DNA of 64,000 bases, from assembly GCA_015852425.1 (NCBI GenBank), contig JAAAIG010000030.1:35179-99178 (forward strand). Reading direction: 5' to 3'. This DNA is from Gryganskiella cystojenkinii. Its lineage: Eukaryota; Mortierellomycota; Mortierellomycetes; Mortierellales; Mortierellaceae. Below, piece after piece: positions 59,365 to 64,000 of this stretch; within the stretch, counting starts at the first letter, position 1; each line of letters starts with the position of its first letter. The position numbers and the translations under genes are program-made. The notes under the pieces were generated by a model. It saw only the letters and a list, made by a program, of their open reading frames with translations, was not told the origin of the DNA and did no database searches.

Positions 59365-62112
59365 TTAGACTTTGGGTAGCTTGATCTCGAGCACAACATT
59401 GACAATCATACACGCGAGATACACGCTCAGCAGGAACCAGCCCCACCACCGCGTCAACTCGTACCCACTCCGAGGCACAACTACCAGCGCTATTACCATC
59501 GTCAACAAAACTCCCGTCAGCGACACAATAATCGTCGAAGAGACCTCGAGCAAAATAGGATCTGATGTCGAAAGGTTCACGTATATCCCGCTTACTCCGA
59601 CACCCAACAACATGTCTACAAGATAAAAAAAAAAAGGGTAGTTAGTCGCTGTCTTTTAGTACTGTACTCATTCTAGCATATATTACATTCCAAAATAAAA
59701 ACGTACTCAACAGTGGGCCACCAAAACACGCCGAGAGCGCCATCGTTGGAAAGCCCATCTTGGCAATCGTGACGTTGGCCACCAGATCACCCAAGCTATT
59801 ACCCTATGAAAACAAAGATCATTGTATTAGTGAACAACTCTCTATACTGATACCCATCAAATTGATAAAAGGAAGACACAATCAACACCTACCAACGCAA
59901 AGACGGTAAGACCGAGAATGGCATCGCTGACTTTGAGAATCGTACCCATCGCCTGCATGATTCCAACAACTTCGTTCGCGACCAAAAAGATCCAGGCCAT
60001 CGCCACAAGGAATCCAACAAACGCCAAGATCTCGTATGCACGGAACGGTTTGGTCTCTGTGCTGAAATATCCCACCAATCCTGCCAAGACGACTCCAACA
60101 GCGAGAGCCCCCACGATGTACAAGAATCCACCTCCAGCGGCACCTAAGAGGGAAAAAAGAAAGAAAAACCACCAGGAAAGGTAGGGTGAGCTCTAGGCAA
60201 CTTTGAAACAACATATGCCTTTCATGTAAAATCATAAAGCTTACTGGAGACAACTGCGACAAGAAACATTGGCGCAAAGACCATCTGGATCATGGTGGTA
60301 ATACGACACCATCCATTCGCAATCTTCTCGCCCGAGGACTCAACTATTGCACCGACCTCCTTGTGTTCGTCGTCGTCAGTCGCTGTGTCTTCCGCATCCA
60401 GATCCACGACTGGAAGGGTTAGCTGCAACACTAGAGCAATAGGGATTGTCACGACGGCCATCGCCCTTCCGATCCAGGTCTTGTCATGCCAATCCTGCAG
60501 AGTCGGGAAGAAAATGGGTGCGAGGGTCTTGCGGATGTAATCTTTGCATTTTTGTTGACGAGTTCTAGTCTCAGGTTGACCAGTTTCGATCTCATTGTCC
60601 TGGACTTTTGGAGATGGCGGGTATTGATGGGTATTGGAGGCAGTCGAGTGATGACTGTGTCGGACAGACAAGCTGTAGTTTGTTTGCGATCCATCAGTCG
60701 AGAGCCTGCTCGCGTGATCCAAGACACTCTCTTGACCGGGGTTATGAGAGACGACCAAAGCTGGACATCTGTTCAGAGACGAGGTTCGACTAGGACTTGG
60801 TCGAGGTAACTCCAAAAGAACGGTAGCTGATCCTGGACTGTCGGGTATGGGGTCTGAGTCTTGGTGGCCGCCTCGCTCCATTTTTTGGGTATCATCCTGG
60901 TCCTGTAGAACGATGCTAATGGTAGTTGTGTTTTCGGATTCTGATTGCTGTCGTTGAGTTTGAGCGGCATTCTCCCGGCGGTTGCTGACGACCACGAGGG
61001 CGACATAGGCGACATAAGCAACCGTGAGCACTATACTGTGAGCGAGGGTGATCTTCTTGTTCAAGACCATGTACAGTGTAAAGAGGATGCAGCCGGTGAA
61101 GAAGGTGGTGTCCCGAAGAAAGGATCCCTTGTTAACTTTGAAGGGTTTGACAATAGCCATGGATCCGATGACGACGGACGTGATGAATGAGGCCGCGCCT
61201 ATGAGAGATAGTGACCGAGGTTTTTTTCTTTAGTTTTTTCATTACAAACATGAAAGCGTTTTCGTTGGTGGCACAGCCTGCGAGGTCTTTTTTGACTTAC
61301 CAACGACCTCTCCGATAGCGAGCGTTCCGCTGCCGGCACTCATAGCCGAGAATGTACTAAAGATGTCTGGCGATGCATTACCGAATGCAAGGAAGGTTAC
61401 TCCGGTCTATTGTAGGGTACGTGAGTAAGGTTTCAGTCAAGTTGTATTCCCGAGTCCTCGCAAGAACGGGCCACAAAACAAGGGCAATGTCTAACCATGC
61501 TCTCGGAGAGACGCAATTGCTTGGCGATAGTGTTGAGGTTTGGACCTAAAGGAGGAGATGAGGGTGAGTCTGGCAATGATTTTGTCCAACAAAAAACCAA
61601 ACAACGAAGAGGTAATCACAGCAGTCTACCACTTACAGAAGAAGTCGGAGGCGGCTACGCCAACAAGCGCAAAGAGAAAGATCATCCAAAAGACCATAAT
61701 TATCAAGGCGAGCGCGGGCAAAGAATGAAGACTACAAAAGTAGAACTCGAAATAGTTGATCAATCCTGCTGGATCACAATACTCTCTCACAAAGGCGCAC
61801 TTGTTTTCGTGATCCCACACCGACTCGCACTATTAGGGGTCATGAAGGAGACAGACAAGCTAGTGTAAGTGGCAACGAGGAAACAGGCGAGCTTGTAGGC
61901 CAACAGGGTTGAACGGAAGCTTCATGTCATACAGTAAGGTCTGCCGGTACTGCTGGCTCTTCATCAGGCGCATATCGTTTGAAGAAAAGAGAGTGACTTG
62001 CACCGCGTCCGGAGTGCTGTGCATGGTGACGAGAGGATACAACCCTGTTAACGATCTGGGCGAAGCAAAAGAGAGAGATCAAGAGATAGAACAGCTTTGT
62101 CCCTCTGGCCAT
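59365..62112 (-). CDS. NCLX/CCX-type sodium(cation)/calcium exchanger
   Basis: Eight exons on the minus strand: 61933-62112, 61637-61829, 61496-61545, 61301-61406, 60245-61198, 59893-60143, 59707-59803 and 59365-59615; 693 residues. A signal-like N-terminus (LFYLLISLFCFAQIV) precedes C-E-S-V-W ... C-x-F-V-R-E-Y-C, a Cys-rich lumenal start shared with NCLX/CCX proteins. Alpha-1 repeat: VTFLAFGNASPDIFSTFSAMSAGSG. A ~240-residue cytosolic loop, Ser/Asp-rich and hydrophilic, lies in exon 5. Alpha-2 repeat: GNSLGDLVANVTIAKMGFPTMALSACFGGP. Both acidic transport residues (N-A-S-P-D and G-N-S-L-G-D) are present. About a dozen membrane helices are predicted. Family members exchange Ca2+ for Na+, Li+ or H+ across organelle or ER membranes; the membrane and counter-ion here are unknown. 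The closest yeast relative by architecture should be YDL206W. Confidence 0.92.
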
Positions 62113-63263
62113 TTGCAAGGGTTTTTTTGAGGAAAAAGAGAGAATGGAAAGGAGGCAGAAACAAAGAAAAGCTGTGTAAACGCTGACAAAAAGGCGAGGG
62201 GAACGGTCTTGGTTTTTATATCGAGGACAGGATTTGGACTCCCGCCATGACACAGGAACAACCTTCCTCAGTTTACAATAATGGGTATGATGACAAGAAC
62301 GAGCGACCTGCATTAGTTGGGTGTTTGATGAAATCGACATGTTTCAGAAGAGGGGACAGACAGCTCTGAGTGGGTAGGTACTATCCCGCTGGACACAGAT
62401 TCAATAGTACCAGATTTTTCATTGTATCGAGCGTCTCGGGCGAAGTTAGACGCAAGAAAACTGGGTTCTTTGTTGAAACCGAGGCCACTGTCAGTCGCGA
62501 GAGTAGACTCGTGCTGTCAGGTTTAAGGCATTGAAAAAAGGGAACTGCCAAAGGGAGCAAAGTGGAGATCGAGTCAGCTATTTTATTGTTCATGATGGAC
62601 TGGATCAAGTTGAAACCATGATGGTCTTGCAATACTTTAGAAGAGTATCGTTTCAACAAACAAGCTTTAAGAAACTCTGTTCCGTGGCTGCCTTTTCGAG
62701 CACATGGACACATGCTTGGCGTAAACCGAGGGCAGAAAGGCGGTTGCTTTTGTGAGCACAGAAAAAAAAATGGGTTACGGACAGCAATTACCTTTTTCCA
62801 CTCCCTTTTTGTAACTCCTCATGACCATGGTTTCCACTCTTTCAGTTAGGCTGTTTGTCCATCATGTCTCTGCTGCACGCTGCACTCGTTTCGTCATCTC
62901 GCCCATTTTCTCAGGAATAGAAATAAAGACGACGCCACGATGTCTTCAATTCGCTAGGACTTGCGGAAGATCAATAAAAAAAAAGATGGCAAAAGTCATC
63001 GGTCCCCACTCACATCGTTGAATACCCTTAAGTACTCTCCAGCCAATGAGCGATGTCCGTTGGAAGATCGTCAGGGTCTCGGGCTCACTCTTTGGCTGTG
63101 CATTCATTCTTCTTTCTTCCTTTAATCTTTCCCTCCTCCTGCACCATCACACTCTTGTCTTTCTTCTACTTTTTTTTCAGGAACCAACACCGACACTTCT
63201 TACTCTTTTATTCTTCAACGCCTATTAATACACTCGCGCTACTACCAACTTATCAACAAAGCG
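62113..63263. other. divergent intergenic region (1.15 kb)
   Basis: Between the heads of the exchanger (-) and the small two-TM protein (+). A T/C-rich block at 63090-63180 precedes the latter. No gene, RNA or repeat recognised. Confidence 0.45.
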
Positions 63264-63753
63264 ATGGCATCCTCTGAAAAGATTCAAAAGCGCCGAGCCT
63301 TCTTGGAGAAGTATGGCAGTGGACCCAAGTCGTACTTTCGCCGAGAGGGTGCCGTTGTCATGACTGTCGTCACTATCCTCATCGTCGGTGCTGGTGCCTT
63401 TGCACTCTCCGGTGTCCCTCTAAGCATTGGCTACCTCTTCTTGTTGGCAGCTATTGCCTTGGTCCTTGGCTTTGCCTGCACCTACCTTGTATGTTTTCCT
63501 GACTTTTTGTATTCTTGTTCTCAGAGTCACGGTTAATTTGTTTTATTGAACAAGACTTTTTTTTTCACTTGAACAACAGATTTTCCACTACAAGGTCACC
63601 GAGGCCCGCAAAACCATGGGTTCGGTTCCTGACCCCGAGATTGGATTCAACAACACGTTTGGCCATACCAACTTGGACCGCACTTGGAACGACGCCTCTG
63701 TCTATGTGCCCCCACCACCCCCAGCAGCGGCAGCTGTTGTCAGCCGACCTTGA
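63264..63753 (+). CDS. small two-TM membrane protein of unknown function
   Basis: Two exons, 63264-63488 and 63580-63753, joined in phase 0 across a 91-nt intron (GTATGT...ACAG); 132 residues. A basic N-terminus (KIQKRRAFLEKYGSGPKSYFRRE) leads into two hydrophobic helices, ~31-50 and ~54-77, followed by a 55-residue tail with conserved-looking features (HYKVTEARKTMGSVPDPEIGFNNTF) and a Pro/Ala-rich end. Both ends are probably cytosolic. The pattern resembles small ER or vacuolar membrane proteins, but I do not recognise a family. Splice sites and codon use support a real gene. Confidence 0.82.
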
Positions 63754-64000
63754 AGTAAAAAAAATACCAAAAAAAATCCAATAGGGACATTGTCGAATCA
63801 CAACACGGCAGTGATTTACTAGTTTGAAAAAAAAATGGGAACCCTGGAAATTCGACATAATAAACATACCCCCTTGCCCCCTTGAACTATGCGAACGAGC
63901 CTTTTCATTGCCTTCATTGTTGCCTTCCTTGATGTGAATGAGGTGGAGTCAGCACCACCGATTATCAACAGAGAACAAAAAAAAAAAAGAAGAGGAAGAA
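63754..64000. other. 3' flank at the right edge
   Basis: Short A/T-rich sequence with AATAAA-like elements near 63857, ending at the window edge. No gene is seen. Confidence 0.45.

Noticed and set aside
62215..62250. tRNA-like B-box look-alike (GGATTTGGACTCC)
   Set aside because: No acceptor or anticodon stems can be folded around it; the genuine tRNA at 31374-31456 has all elements.

Overview
This is a piece of a filamentous fungal nuclear chromosome. Most genes are split by short GT-AG introns, typically 35-330 nt with T-rich acceptors, and intergenic DNA is rich in homopolymers. The protein set mixes fungal hallmarks (sphingolipid C9-methyltransferase, GPR1/FUN34 acetate transporter, Pho80-type cyclin, proteinase K-like subtilase, Tah18) with genes of a more animal/plant-like cast (base-exchange phosphatidylserine synthase, NCLX/CCX-type cation exchanger, CYB5RL-like reductase, Rogdi, PRXL2). 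With the abundance of Q/N/S/T low-complexity proteins, this suggests an early-diverging lineage such as Mortierellomycota. That placement is inference from gene content, not a database match.

Layout. 1-13 kb: a truncated low-complexity gene end (+), an intronless Golgi-type PC-esterase-like protein without the expected catalytic residues (-), an acetate transporter (+), a CYB5RL-like flavoprotein (+), a PHO80-like cyclin with a polyQ tail (-) and a nine-exon sorting nexin Mvp1/SNX8 (-). 14-23 kb: a head-to-head redox pair, thioredoxin reductase (-) with a possible mitochondrial leader and the diflavin reductase Tah18 (+), then a secreted subtilase (+). 23-31 kb: a SEC14-GOLD lipid-transfer protein (-), a PRXL2-like thioredoxin-fold protein (+), a decayed LINE-type retrotransposon 3' end and a tRNA-Leu(CAA).

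33-50 kb: sphingolipid C9-methyltransferase (+), a secreted protein with four degenerate copies of an unrecognised ~40-residue repeat (-), a short-repeat patch that looks transposon-derived, an MBOAT lysophospholipid acyltransferase (-), a single-pass Ser/Thr-rich membrane protein (+), Rogdi/Rav2 (+) and two low-complexity orphans (+). 50-64 kb: IQGAP (-), base-exchange PS synthase (-), NCLX-type exchanger (-) and a small two-TM protein (+).

Functional themes are membrane lipids (acyltransferase, PS synthase, sphingolipid methyltransferase, SEC14), NADPH/NADH flavoenzymes, and endomembrane/vacuolar function (Mvp1, Rogdi, NCLX). I see no biosynthetic cluster or defence island. The most novel-looking items are the four-repeat secreted protein, the PC-esterase-like pseudoenzyme candidate, and orphan low-complexity genes. 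Exon structures were derived by hand from splice motifs, reading phase and family conservation. Each recognised multi-exon model keeps an open frame from ATG to stop.
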